NCBI GenBank assembly: GCA_903813345.2
Contig: CAIIXF020000008.1
Location: forward strand, 17,656,822-17,720,821
Length of the DNA: 64,000 nt
DNA from: Owenia fusiformis
Lineage: Eukaryota; Annelida; Polychaeta; Sabellida; Oweniidae
Direction of reading: 5' to 3'
Under the pieces are notes generated by a model. That model searched no databases. It saw only the letters and a program-made list of their open reading frames with translations, and was not told the origin of the DNA. Shown one piece after another: positions 22,823 through 34,139 of the stretch. The translations under genes and the position numbers were made by a program. Position 1 is the stretch's first letter, and each line of letters starts with the position of its first letter.

Positions 22823-23759
22823 CATGATAAAAACCATTTTCTAATACACCCTCCCCCAACATTCAAATCCAATTATCCCAATTTAGGACCACATAAAACA
22901 TAAAACAGGAGAGGTGCTAGAACACATCCGTAATAAAACAACCATATTGGGTCAAAAATGATATCATTTGCAATTTGAATTGCTTAATTGCTACTGGGTA
23001 CTAAATGCGGATAATTTGTGTCTGCAATATCTCTTAATTTACACCTGCCTTGCCATCAATTGAGGATGAGGCAACTCTGTTGAGCCTCTATAAGAAGCTC
23101 GCTGGGATTATTGTGTATGTAATTTTCATGTTTTCCATTACAATGTTGAAAAGACCGATTAATTTCCAATGCAATTATTATCACTTATTTTATTACATAG
23201 CAACAAATCCCCCATTAGCGAAATTAAAGTGCGAAAATAACGTGTTTTAAAGGAATACATGTAGGACTAAGGTACTTACATTGGCTTTGTAACCTCCTAT
23301 ACACCTCACCTCCTCGAAAAGTGAAGGAGATGGGGTGGGGGATGGGTTACCTTGATTGGGGTAGGGGTTTTGATGTCTACTACTTTTTGACACTAATTGA
23401 GTAAAGCGATTTGTGTATGAACAGGAAACTATATTTCAAATGATCAGATTTCTAATTAATTACCATTCGCATTCGGATTAAAGGGGTGTTCAAATAAGTA
23501 GGTTTCACTCTACTAGCACTGTACCAATAAAGTGGCAACAAGGCCTGTAGAGAGAAAAATTAAAATTTTTCACTTTTTCTAAGCAATCGGGGCAACATTG
23601 GGTTAACATCTTCTTTGTCAGACCTATTTTCATAAATCCTATTTTCTTTACTTTATCGCTACTTTTACTGTTAATGAAAATTGTATGTTGGATGTACGTT
23701 TGGCCCTAAAAGGGCATCAGTACAAATAAATCCTATTATATATTGTATATATATCAAAC
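22823..23759. other. intron 2, no feature recognised
   Basis: Only short frames and a GT-rich stretch near 23320-23370 were seen. Confidence 0.5.
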
Positions 23760-23831
23760 GTATTTTATTAGTTCTTCTTATTTTTACTTATATATATATA
23801 TAAGTAAAAATAAGAAGAACTAATAAAATAC
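23760..23831. repeat. perfect 72-bp palindrome
   Basis: Bases 23760-23795 are the exact reverse complement of 23796-23831, with no spacer; the centre is a (TA)n tract. The arm reads GTATTTTATTAGTTCTTC then TTATTTTTACTTATATAT. It lies between further TA repeats. Confidence 0.95.
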
Positions 23832-24149
23832 ATATATATATATATAATGTATGGACTCGCCTATCTATTTCAGCACTATTAAGTTTAAAGTTCCCATAAG
23901 AGAATTAAGATATTTCAAGATTTTAACTGCAGGAATTTCAGCTGAAACAACGTTCATTCAAGGGGTTTCTTTATAGATAATGAAAATACACTGTAGATGT
24001 TAGCCTTGATGAAATATCCAAACTTTGGTATATTTTACCATGATCGTTGGTGATGTCTCTGCACTAACTAGAAAATTCACAAAATTCATAAATGTATCAT
24101 TTCATGTTTGATTCAATAAAAAAAGTTAAAAAAAAGAAATTACGAAATA

Positions 24150-24380
24150 TGGTGGCCATTTTGTATTGAGCGGCCAATTGAAAATCCTTCTCTAACAGAG
24201 GTCCTATACCCATAGGGCATTTAAGCTTATAACATTTGAATCGAATCAAATCCGTCGACCGATATATGAGTTATCGCCCGGACAAACGAACGGACGGACG
24301 TTTTCTCTTATCCCGTGCCAGGCCTTGCACGGGATACGTTTTCTCTATATCCCCTCGAACTTCGTTCGATGGGATAATTA
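24150..24380. repeat. dispersed repeat (GGTGGCCATTTTG ... GAACTTCGTTCGATGGGATAA), copy 2
   Basis: Shares ordered blocks with 13860-14250. It ends ATATCCCCTCGAACTTCGTT then CGATGGGATAA, which can fold back on itself, after CGGACAAACGAACGGACGGA. Confidence 0.75.
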
Positions 24381-25055
24381 TATAGAACATCGATGTAGCT
24401 GTGTTTGAGCCTTATTCACGTGGCTAATGATCTTTTTAATACAAAGATGTTATTTATGTAAATACTAATCATACAGCCATAACAATACAAACGTTTTCAA
24501 TGCCAAAAGTTACAATTCTACAGATTTCACGCATGACCGACTTTATATTGCATATTCAAAGAGCACAGATGCTGATATAAAAAAAACGTTGATTTAAGAG
24601 TAGTGTATAAGATAGCCTTATTCACATACTAGTATATACTAGTATATAAATAAGGGGAGATCGGGACAAAACGGCCGTTTTCAGTGTCTTTTAAACGAAA
24701 GCATCGGTGCTTGTTTTTTACAGAAACAAACATGATTATTCTAAATAAACGAGGAGAGAAAATATTTGATTTCCAAGTTGTGCCATTCCTGTCCTTCATA
24801 CAAATCCCTGCGAACACAGGGACAAAACAGACGCCCTATGCAAAAGTATGCACTGTTTTCTAAAAATCGAGTCATTAAGACAATGAATAACCTTTTAATT
24901 GTGCTACACTATGGTTTCCAAAATGGTTTCCAAAATGCGAAATATTCAATTTTCGTATCTGTTCCGTTTTGTCCCAATGCTGTACATACAAGCCCAATGT
25001 CGATGTACAAGCCCTGTGGTGTATTTTTATTTTAATTTTCTACTGTAGCCTTACC
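24381..25055. other. intron 2, no feature recognised
   Basis: AT-rich sequence with a small ACTAGTATATACTAGTATAT palindrome-like tract at about 24628. Confidence 0.5.
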
Positions 25056-25211
25056 TAATGCCGAGGTCACATTTGCTACGATTTTTACAATGGCGCCCGG
25101 CCAATTGAGGATTTTGTTCAAAATTGTAAATTGTATATTCAATTTTGAACAAAATACTCAATCGACCGGGCGCCGGTGCTGAAAATCGGAGTAAATGTGA
25201 CCACGGCATTA
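25056..25211. mobile_element. palindromic MITE, TAATGCC..GTCACATTTGC family, copy 1
   Basis: 156 bp, almost entirely inverted: TAATGCCGAGGTCACATTTG at the left against the complement of TAATGCCGTGGTCACATTTA at the right. Inner arms contain GGCGCCCGG and TTTTGTTCAAAATTG. Copies 2 and 3 are at 33308-33447 and 57125-57223. Confidence 0.9.
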
Positions 25212-25965
25212 GTCAGTGTCGTTTTATTCTTTTACTGGTAAAATTGGTATCAAGATAAGTAAAAAAAAGTAAAAAGATACCGACTTAGTTAAGTCTTTTC
25301 AAATAGAAACTCATGCTAAACGATATTTTGAGGAGCTGCACAATAGATACCTGGTACATGTAATAATCTGAAACTAAACGCTTCTGTGTTTCACTTAGTA
25401 ATTAATTTTTCCGATCATCAATACATTTTCATTTCAACTTGAGCATATCTATTGTTTTATAAGATCTTTTCCGCTTCAAAAACATCTTTATCCATCATCA
25501 TAATTCTTCTCTTCTCAGCAATTTGATGATGAGCATAGTGTCTCGTGAAACAGATAAATCTGCGATGAGTGTCAGAATGATATTCACCCGATTGATACAA
25601 TGTTTACATTAATATCTTCGTTTACCCATTTCTTCAATTTCAACCATGTTATTTTCACTCGATCACCAGTTCGGTTATTAGCATCTTCACTCCATGGTAT
25701 TTTATCCACCGCAGCGTTAATATCTTCATCTGCTCAACTTTAGTCTTGCTCAAAGACTGTATCCACCCCCCGTCGTCTTCACTCTCTTTACCTGGCAATA
25801 TACTAGAGAGAAGGATAAGGGGGGGGGGGGGGTACAGGGTCTTTTAAGCAAGACTAGCTCAACTTAAAATGCATTAGAAACGAGATCGAACTATTGGTTC
25901 TTGTATGACTACTTGCACAAGATGGTCCATTCTAACATGGACATAGTGCACATGCACTAATTGTA
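25212..25965. other. intron 2, no feature recognised
   Basis: A run of 14 G lies near 25819. No gene was found. Confidence 0.5.
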
Positions 25966-26098
25966 ATTGTCACCAACACGATATTTGTTATAGTCAATTT
26001 TTTGTGGGTGGTGTTCGGCGGTTTGTGGTTGGTGTTTTGCGGTCGGCGTCTGTAACAAATAGCAGGTAGTGACATTTTGCATGTGAATGCCTTGTTTA
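25966..26098. repeat. dispersed repeat, copy 3 of 3 (GTAACAAATGGCAGG family)
   Basis: GTCACCAACACGATATTTGT, TGTTCGGCGG, GTCTGTAACAAATAGCAGGT and TTTGCATGTGAATGCCTTGT align with the copies at 2977 and 17527. Confidence 0.75.
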
Positions 26099-26313
26099 AG
26101 GCATGGCATATATTCTGAATCATAAGTATAGTATTTGTAACAGCGAGGAGGATGTCACATTCTTACAATATTTTTGCTTAAAACAAACCTTGTTTGATTT
26201 TATTTCATTTTATTAAGTTCCATAGGCCATTTCACAAAACCTGCTCCAAAGTCTCCAAGTTGTAATAAGAATGACTTCACCAGATGCGTTCAAGTTTGCC
26301 TCCAGAGATGAGA

Positions 26314-26502
26314 CCGGTGTAAAAGAAATTATGGTCCCCTGGGGATTATGGTCCCCTGGGGATTATGGTCCGCTGTCCTTACGGCCCTTACTGGCCCTGA
26401 CTGTGTATAAATAATAAGGAAAATGATTGTAATTAGGTCACCATATAAATCAATAGAGAGTAGGACCAAAATTTGATAGGACCACCTACCCTTTTACACC
26501 GG
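26314..26502. mobile_element. MITE with CCGGTGTAAAA ends, copy 1
   Basis: Starts CCGGTGTAAAAG and ends CTTTTACACCGG. The left interior holds three copies of GGGGATTATGGTCCC; the right has TAGGACCACCTACCC. A second copy in the opposite orientation is at 61124-61295, with the same order of blocks (ATTTATATGGTGACCTAA, GGGCCAGTAAGGGCC). Confidence 0.85.
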
Positions 26503-27092
26503 CATTTTGAGTCTTTGACCGTCATTTTGAGTTTTATAAAACGGCAATAAAATGTTGACCATTTGGATTAGACCAACAAAACCTAGTAGATTAAAAAACA
26601 TTAAACATTTTCAAATTTTTATTGTGGCAAATGTGCCAACCTTGAACCCATGCTGAATAACTGAGTTATTAACACTTGTTTTTTGGCTCACCCTGTAAAA
26701 GCTCGTACCTGGAAACTATGAAAATGCTTTTTTGCTTCCAACATTTAAGACTTAATTACAAAGAACGTCTATATTCCCTTTACACGTAGCTAAGAAGCAA
26801 AGTTGATTAGATTAGTCACGCCACTGACTTTTTGCAAGGTTTAGTCCATAAGAGCCCCATACGATCCCATAATTAAGGTAATGACAACGGACAAAGTCCA
26901 TTACAGAATTGTCGGGAAAGCGTCCCAAGAATTTAATTAACATCTCAAAAAAAAAAAATACGGGAAGTAAATGACTGATGAAAATCACCAAAGCAAGCCA
27001 CAAAAGGCCAAGCAAATAACTATAGTCCTGTTATTATACTATATAGTTGAGAGAATGATTGCTCTTATCACCGAAACTTGGAATATTAAGGT

Positions 27093-27324
27093 CTCCTCAC
27101 ATATGAACGAAAGTCCCCAACGTCAACTAGCGTGTACTGGCGAATAGGACCGTCGTTGCCATTAGTATATGTACTCGTACGTTGAACATCGTAGGGGTGT
27201 TCGTATGTGTAAGTATCCACTCGAAAAGCTTCGAAAGCATGCGCAATGTTCTTTGGTTCGCATATTTACGTTCCCATCAAATTTGCAAGACTACGCTTAG
27301 TGAATTCGTTCATATGTGAGGGGG
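27093..27324. mobile_element. MITE with CCTCACATATGAACGA ends
   Basis: CCTCACATATGAACGA at 27095 is repeated inverted as TCGTTCATATGTGAGG ending at 27321. The interior is imperfectly self-complementary (ACTAGCGTGTACTGGCGAAT). A single end related to it lies near 4270. Confidence 0.8.
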
Positions 27325-27346
27325 CTTTATATACATGGACAACGTC

Positions 27347-27423
27347 TACTTTGCGCGCAGAGTCTAGTTATAAACTACCGAAGCTCACTTTTTAGAAGCG
27401 GAGTCGAACGAATACATAGGGTA
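27347..27423. mobile_element. MULE-like MITE (TACCC ends), copy A
   Basis: 77 bp from TACTTTGCGCGCAGAGTC to GAACGAATACATAGGGTA, in the reverse orientation to copy B. The flanking 9-mers GACAACGTC and GGCAACACC match at six of nine positions, a decayed target duplication. Confidence 0.7.
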
Positions 27424-27794
27424 GGCAACACCATGAACGTTGTCATGTGACGAATGATGAGCTGTGTGGGATGATTTTCTGATTGAAACATCGTGTAAAA
27501 TGCTTTCCAATTCAGTGTTAACGTAGTGCTATTCCATTATTTCTTGATTATCCCACATTATTATTATTGGAATATTGTATTACTTGGAACTTTTTATTAT
27601 GCCGTGAATTATTCAAAGGAATATTAACTGATGAAAAAACACACTGAGCGATATGACGAAGATATATTAACAAAATACCGATTGATTCAGATCTACAAAG
27701 AAGCAAATGTTTACTGTAATTTAAGAAAACCAAAACCAAAACACGACCTATGAAAATGGATACAATATTAACAAAGTCCATGTATGACAAAACC

Positions 27795-27876
27795 TACCCT
27801 TTGCATTCGTTTGACTTCACTTCTTAAAAGAGAGCTTCGTCTTGGTGTAGTTTAACTAGACTCTGCGCGCAGGGTA
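27795..27876. mobile_element. MULE-like MITE, copy B, with perfect 9-bp target duplication
   Basis: 82 bp from TACCCTTTGCATTCGTTTGA to CTCTGCGCGCAGGGTA. GACAAAACC lies directly on both sides (27786-27794 and 27877-27885). Nine-base duplications are typical of Mutator-like elements; the TIR itself is short. Confidence 0.9.
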
Positions 27877-28314
27877 GACAAAACCATTCGTTTCCGGCAG
27901 TAACTTCAAACTTTGAAAATGGGTGCAATTTGGAAACAGTAAATTATATGTATTGTACTCATCAAAATGTTTACGTTAATACGCTCGTATGTACGTTACA
28001 TACGTTGTTTTGTGTAAATTGGTATTATGATGAAATTGCGTTCGATTGATAACAAGGATAGATACTGTTGTCATGCGATTGTAAGCTACTTGTAGCGGCC
28101 CCAGCTGGGAGCAGCACGTTTCCGCCTTCTGGGCATGACTGGTGATGTCCACGTATTACCTTTCTTAACAACACCTATCTGTTGCTGATTTGTACCGTCG
28201 GACTAGTTGAGCATTTTACTCAGTACTCAATGTAGAATGTTTGAAGCAATATTTTCAAAAACCATGCAAATATTACTTACATGACAACGTTTATTTTCTG
28301 AAAATGCCAGATAT

Positions 28315-28390
28315 TACCCTGTGCGCAGAGTCTATAATAGAGTGCGGAAGACGAAGCTCTCTTTTAAGAAGCGTAGTCGAACGAATGCAA
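28315..28390. mobile_element. MULE-like MITE, copy C, right end truncated
   Basis: TACCCTGTGCGCAGAGTC to GTCGAACGAATGCA, in the reverse orientation to copy B. The last TIR bases are lost; AGATAT flanks both sides. It lies about 50 bp upstream of nicotinic exon 3. Confidence 0.75.
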
Positions 28391-28446
28391 GATATAGAAA
28401 TCATCGCTTTATCTTGAAATGACTTGCAACATTTTCTATGTTTCAG

Positions 28447-28556
28447 GCTTGGGTGGACGAGTATTTGCAGTGGAATGAAACAGAGTATGGCGGTGTTAGC
28501 AAAGTTCACTTCCCTCCATCTGAGATATGGGTGCCAGACATAACACTTTATGATGA
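28447..28556 (+). CDS. nicotinic receptor exon 3
   Basis: 110 bp between acceptor TTTCTATGTTTCAG and donor GTAAGT, entering in phase 0 and leaving in phase 2. It encodes WVDEYLQWNETEYGG and loop A, WVPDITLYDE, with its conserved tyrosine. A 110-bp exon is the classic nicotinic size. Confidence 0.95.
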
Positions 28557-28690
28557 GTAAGTTGGAATATTGGACTGTTCACAGGTGGTATCTATTCACC
28601 TTTCCACAGTCAGCTCATGAATATTATAATGAGCTGCTTAAAAATCTTTGACGTCAATGACAGAAACTTTTTCCCGCGAAAAAGAAATGC

Positions 28691-29950
28691 AAGGGATAAT
28701 CCCAATATCCTGAACCGACGATAGGATAGTATGTTTATCCCATACCAATCTTGGTCATCTGGTTCACATTGTTCAATCAGTCGTGGAAATATTTTAGAAT
28801 ATTCATGTCCAGTTTTGTTTTCTTGGCCCTGGGCGGATTTTCCTGTTCTTTCAAATATTCCCACATTTATTTTTTCGAATTTTTTATTGATTAAGTGATT
28901 CCCTTTTTTAAACCATCAAACAGATGCCAATTGTCTGTGTTTTCTGCATTTTCGTTTACAACATTACGCGAACGTTACAAATTATGAACGAATATGCGAG
29001 CGGCGATTATGACGTACCCTTTGCATTCGTTTGACTTCACTTCTTAAAAGAGAGCTTCGTCTTCACTCTTTCAAACTAAAATAAACCTGTGAACTCACCG
29101 CGCCAATCAGTGTTCGTCGACAAAATTTGACCGACGTTCTATATGTGGTCATTTCTTCTGACATCATCGTTGAGCCCGGAATTGACCAATGACGTGCGCA
29201 TATTTAATTAGAACGCGTTTGGCCTATGTTTGTTCAAGCTCGCTGAATGGTGGAAGAAAGGTCAGCGCATAAGTCAGAAGTGATTTATTACCCAAACTGT
29301 CACCGGTACCCGTTGTGGGGGCGGGGCTTCTAAACTGTAATATGGTCTCTACTAGGCAGAGTGTAGTTTAACTAGACTCTGCACGGGGTAATTATGACGT
29401 AGCGGGCGGATATACTTTATCTGCCCGCTCTGAGCGGAACGTAAAGCTATATCTGCCCGCTGATGAAAACATAAGTTTTTACAAACCGGTGTTCCTGTAA
29501 CACGTCCAAGTATGGGATAAACATGTTTATCCCATACTTGGACGTGTTACGGGTACATAAAGCCGGTTTGTAAAAACTTATATTTTCATCAGCGGGCAGA
29601 TATAGCTTTACGTCCCGCTCTGAGCGGGCAGATATAGTATATCTGCCCGCTACGTCATAATCGCTGTTCCCGTATTGGTTCTTTTTTGTAACGTTCGCAT
29701 ACTGTAAACGACAATGGAGAAAAACGCAGACAATCGCGATCTGTTTGATGCTTTAAAGAAGGGAAGGAGCAGTATGCCCCGTTAATAATCAAATATTTGA
29801 ACAGGAAATTTCGGCTACGGACAAGAATACAAAACTGGACATGAATATTTAAAAATAATTCCACGGTTGGTTGCAACAATTGAACAATGTGATTGGTATT
29901 GGATAAACAGATCATCCTATAGTCGGTTCAGGATATTGGGATTATCCCTT
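28691..29950. mobile_element. large foldback (palindromic) element interrupted by a nested MITE
   Basis: The left end AAGGGATAATCCCAATATCC (28691) is inverted at the right end, GGATATTGGGATTATCCCTT (29950). The arms match along their length (for example ACGTTACAAA against TTTGTAACGT, AGCGGGC near ATTATGACGT). They meet at a centre between 29523 and 29524, where 27 bp pair perfectly. Removing the nested element at 29015-29390 and one 9-bp duplicate restores two arms of about 440 and 430 bp, so the original element was about 870 bp. Confidence 0.85.
29015..29390. mobile_element. MULE-like MITE, copy D (376 bp), nested in the foldback element
   Basis: Begins TACCCTTTGCATTCGTTTGA like copy B and ends GACTCTGCACGGGGTA. 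ATTATGACG is present at 29006-29014 and again at 29391-29399, a perfect 9-bp target duplication. It is longer than copies A-C because of an extra central segment, and it is the longest family member here. Confidence 0.9.
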
Positions 29951-30038
29951 GGCCAATATAATATATCTTCCCTCGGGACCTACGGCCCTCGGGCAGATAT
30001 ACTATATTGGCCTCGGGATAATCCCAATATCCTGAACC
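29925..30038. repeat. 114-bp hairpin at the right edge of the foldback element
   Basis: GGTTCAGGATATTGGGATTA at 29925 pairs with TAATCCCAATATCCTGAACC ending at 30037. The loop is rich in CCTCGGGACCTACGGCCCTCG. The outer element end has been duplicated in inverted form. Confidence 0.85.
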
Positions 30039-31911
30039 TCATATAGGATAATCTCTATATATATATTCCAATGTATATTTCCCGCTGCGGCGTATGGTAT
30101 CTCCCGATCCAAATATTCCCGGGAAAATGTTTTTTATTCAGTGTAGAAACAGTCAATTTGTTAAAATACCTTGCTAAAGCAAAACTGTCAAAATAGATCC
30201 AGCAGACCGTACTTGCAGTAATGTTAATTCAAGTGCCTCTGAGTTCGCAAGATACAAACCACAAGACAATACCTCAAACAGCTTCGAAAATCTCTCAAAA
30301 TTGATAACAAATAGTTTTTCTCACTTTTTTTTATAATCAATCAGACTATATTTGTTAAAGTTAAAAATATATTTCAATTTTTGAATTTCTCTTGTAAAAA
30401 CGCATTTCACCCAAAAACACATTTTGACACCTATTTCATCTTGGTAAATCTCAGTATCAATAAAGGAACCCTTGATTAAACATGGTATATTTCGAAAATA
30501 AAATTATTTTTTAACATAAAATTATTTTTGCAAAAACACATTTTTTCCCAAAAACTTACTTCGACAACAAAGGGACCCTTTACCTTTCAATTATTTACCA
30601 TGGTCAAGCTGCTCGTCAAAATATGTTAACGGTGTCATCATATTTTGAACACACTCGTTTTAGTCGATATTGCATGCACATCACAAAGAAAAAAATTATT
30701 AAGCTCCCAAAATCCTAGTTGATAACCATGGTTAAGGTGCTCGTCAAAATGTAAGATGTCATTTTATTTTCAACATACCTATTCTAGACTAATAGACAAT
30801 ACAGAAGTATTCATGAGCCCAGCTTTGATAGCAACACAATAGAATGAGCAGTAGTAAGAAGAGAATATCCTTTCTATATTATTTTTAAAGAATGAACACT
30901 TGGCAAGCTTTAAAAAACCAGTGTGGCATAAAAACGATTGACATGTGTTACGTACAATGCACCGAAGCTGAAGTAATTACACTCACTCATCAATAATTGA
31001 ATAGTCAATACATAAGAAATCAACTTTTCCAGTTAAATAGTAAAGTGCATGCTAAATTGGTTCATGGACCATTTACAGTTTCATAAGATTCAGTATGGGG
31101 TTTAAGTGAGACAAATTATGAGTACTGGGTCTTAGGAGAAATAATGGTCTCGGGCATTCGGCCCTTAGCCCTTATTTCACCTATTACTCAGTACTCGTGG
31201 TTTATCCATTACAGAAACGTGTGGGGGGGAGGGGGTCATTTCAAAATCAACTCAGATACATTTTGAACCTCTAACTAAATGTTAATTTGGTCATAAAATT
31301 AACAATCAACACATTATGATATCGGAATCCATCTTGATTCACAAGGTTTCAGTTGCTCCTTGTGTTATAACCACCTATGAAATCGAAGATGATCGGGATT
31401 TGACCGCTGGTGTAATGATAAATAACCATGAATGACGTCTCCCCCTCTGCTGGAGAATGCCTCTATATACGTAATAATGTTTTACATTACTTGGCACCCC
31501 TAGTAATTACCATCTCTTTCCATTACATACACCATTTATACAGCTTTAGACACCTTATATGTACGTATACAGTAAGATATTAGCAGTAGAAAGAATGATA
31601 AAATTGTGGAATGCGGAATGAATGCGGAAATTGACGGTCTCAATTTCAAACATGTCTATCATAGTATATCTATCATAAGTCTCATATTTCTAACATGCAT
31701 TCCTTCCAAAACTTGTATTGTTCCTTGGGTATTAACTCATTTGAAATTCAATGATACTTTGAATCAATCATTTTCCTAACATCATCTCCTCTAAAGAGAA
31801 TAATTGAAATGGAATATATTGGGATAAACTGTAGAGTACTGGCTTAGAATTGCCCACTTTTGGGATAGCCTAGTATTTTGCTAACTTTATTCTTTTTATG
31901 ATTATTTTCAG
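30039..31911. other. rest of intron 3 of the nicotinic gene
   Basis: AT-rich, with no gene. A short inverted pair GAGTACTGGGT / ACTCAGTACTC flanks 31122-31196. Confidence 0.55.
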
Positions 31912-32447
31912 CGTTGGGGGACAGTACTATGACACTGTGACGTATAGAGTGATGGTCTATAGTAACGGAGCGGTGTATTGGAACATTCCAGCGCGGCTCC
32001 AAAGTTCATGCAAGATGGACGTCCGATTTTTCCCCTATGACACACAAAAATGTCGCTTAAAGTTTGGCTCCTGGGGCTATGATGGGCTAGAACTTGACCT
32101 CGTTAACAAATCTAGTTCTGCAGACATCGCACCTTTTATGGACAATGGGGAGTGGTTTTTGAAAAGAGTATCCGCAGAACAAAACATTTTGTATTATGGG
32201 TGCTGCGTTGAGCCCTATCCAGACGTCACTTACTATATTATTATTCAACGACGGCCGTTGTATTACGTGTTCAATCTGTTGCTACCATGCGTCTTCATAA
32301 TGGGCGTTACTCCATTTTCCTTTCTGGCTTCACCGGCGTCTGGGGAGAGAATCTCGCTCACGATCACCTGCCTCTTGGCACTCACAGTCTTTCTATTGTT
32401 CGTAGCCGAAACTCTGCCTCCGCAATCTGAGGTTTTGCCGCTTGTAG
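31912..32447 (+). CDS. nicotinic receptor exon 4 (Cys-loop, loops B and C, TM1, TM2)
   Basis: Enters in phase 2 (codon GA|C = Asp) after acceptor ATTATTTTCAG and leaves in phase 1 before GTTAGT. The Cys-loop is C155 to C169 with 13 residues between (CKMDVRFFPYDTQKC). Loop B Trp is in FGSWGYDG. The vicinal cysteines C219-C220 are in YYGCCVEPYPDVTY with loop C tyrosines. TM1 is about 241-260, preceded by RRPLYYVFNLLLPC. TM2 is about 269-287, ISLTITCLLALTVFLLFVAE, preceded by GER. All ligand-binding aromatics visible here are kept, so the subunit should supply a principal binding face. Confidence 0.97.
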
Positions 32448-33307
32448 GTTAGTAGTTGGTTTTGTTAATTTACGATTGGAATATCTGGATACCGCGTTAT
32501 GAAGTGTGCGAACTGCAGTTGTATTGCACTGCAAAAACACTCCTTAAATGCACTTTTTTCTATGTTATATTTCAATGCAGCGATAGTACTTGTGATAAAA
32601 ATGCATTTTCTTCGATTTGTCCTAGAATGATATTAAGTCATTAACTCAAACACAATAAGTCTGCACTTAGTCAAATACAATTGAATTTTCAAGTACGAGG
32701 ATTATGTCAAATAAATGATTTCTGATGCTTGATAAAAGAGTTGTTCATGTCCATCCTTTTGGATGATACAATACACACCTTACTATAATATGCATCGGAA
32801 TTCGGAAAAAAGCATCGCCAATTAAAAGGAAAGATTGAAAGTCTATAGGTAGAGCAAATATCAACGATGCAATTGACTATAATCATTTAACTTCCTGTAT
32901 CAAGGACCCATCCTCATACTATTAACGTACGTAATTGGGCGTGGGCCAGTCGACGGAACCTTTTATGTCAATAAGATTGGTTCCATTGTTGTCAAATAGA
33001 TATACTCCCGGGGTTTCACGTCCTATCTCATTTGTTTTCATCGATCATTTGTTAGGACAGGTTTCAATTTTACAGTGTGTATCATCTCTATGTAGAGTAC
33101 TTGTGATGGTGCACAGCTGCCCTGTATTTTTTATATAATAAAATGATGTCAATTTATTTCATCGGCTGAATGTAAATAAAGCATGGCTTTCCAATTGCCT
33201 CTATGGCATGAGAGGTTAAGCTAATATATAAAAAAATATATATATACAAATGTAAGTAAATGTAATGCATTGGAAAATTGAATAGTCTGTGGCTCATGTG
33301 TCATTGA
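32448..33307. other. intron 4 of the nicotinic gene, first part
   Basis: No gene or clear repeat was found. The intron runs 32448-33853. Confidence 0.6.
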
Positions 33308-33447
33308 TGCCTGAGTCACATTTGCTCAGATTCATCGGCCGGCGTCCGGTCGATTGAGTATTTTGTTCAAAATTGTATTCAGTTTTGAACAAAATACTAA
33401 ATCGCCCGGGAGCCTGCCGATGAATCGCAGCAAATGTGACCCAGGCA
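33308..33447. mobile_element. palindromic MITE, TGCC..GTCACATTTGC family, copy 2
   Basis: TGCCTGAGTCACATTTGCTC at the left pairs with GCAAATGTGACCCAGGCA at the right, and both inner arms carry TTTTGTTCAAAA. It lies in nicotinic intron 4. Confidence 0.88.
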
Positions 33448-33853
33448 TAAATATAGCTGCCCTGTATGGAAGGAGTTAGAAAAGAGGGAACGTAAAATGT
33501 TGAAACCATTTTTAAAAATCATACGGAAAAATGTGGATGGCTGACCAAAAAGTTTGAAGATGCCGAAATGATCAAATACATAAAAATTGAAAGGTGGACG
33601 CCCCCTTTTGCCAGATAACTTTAAAGATCAAATTATGCCTATCCTGAAATGAAGTCAGATAAATAAGCATGGTCTTTAAGAATATAAACATGATATGAAA
33701 TAACCGTGTAAAAATGTAGCAATATTTTCGAAACTCACTCTCGATTCGTCTTTTTCCCTTCAAGTCAAATTAACAGCATAAAAGAGTAATTCTATAAATG
33801 ATTCACAACATTTGCTAAATCCATTAGCTCTTTTATTGTATTCATAATTATAG

Positions 33854-34086
33854 GTGTGTATTTTGCTGTTGCCATAGCGGATTTGGCCTTAGCTAGTCTA
33901 GCTGCTATTATATCTGTGCATTTATACCACCGAGGACACAGGAGGGACGTCCTTCCCAAGTGGGCGAAATCTTTTTTTCATGGCCTGGCTTACCTCATGT
34001 GTGTCGGCGACAGGTACCCTGACAAATCTAATAAAAAGAAAATGAAAGAATATGATAACAAAGCATTGGATATCACAACGGAGGAA
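33854..34086 (+). CDS. nicotinic receptor exon 5 (TM3 and start of the cytoplasmic loop)
   Basis: Enters in phase 1 (G|GT) after ATAATTATAG and ends TTEE in phase 0 before GTAAGT. TM3 is about residues 302-325 (VYFAVAIADLALASLAAIIS), followed by the conserved HLYHRGHR. The start of the TM3-TM4 loop is basic (KSNKKKMKEYD). Confidence 0.95.
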
Positions 34087-34139
34087 GTAAGTTATTCTAC
34101 CCGTGATTGTTTTAGAATTGTAAAATGGACAAGTCAGTA

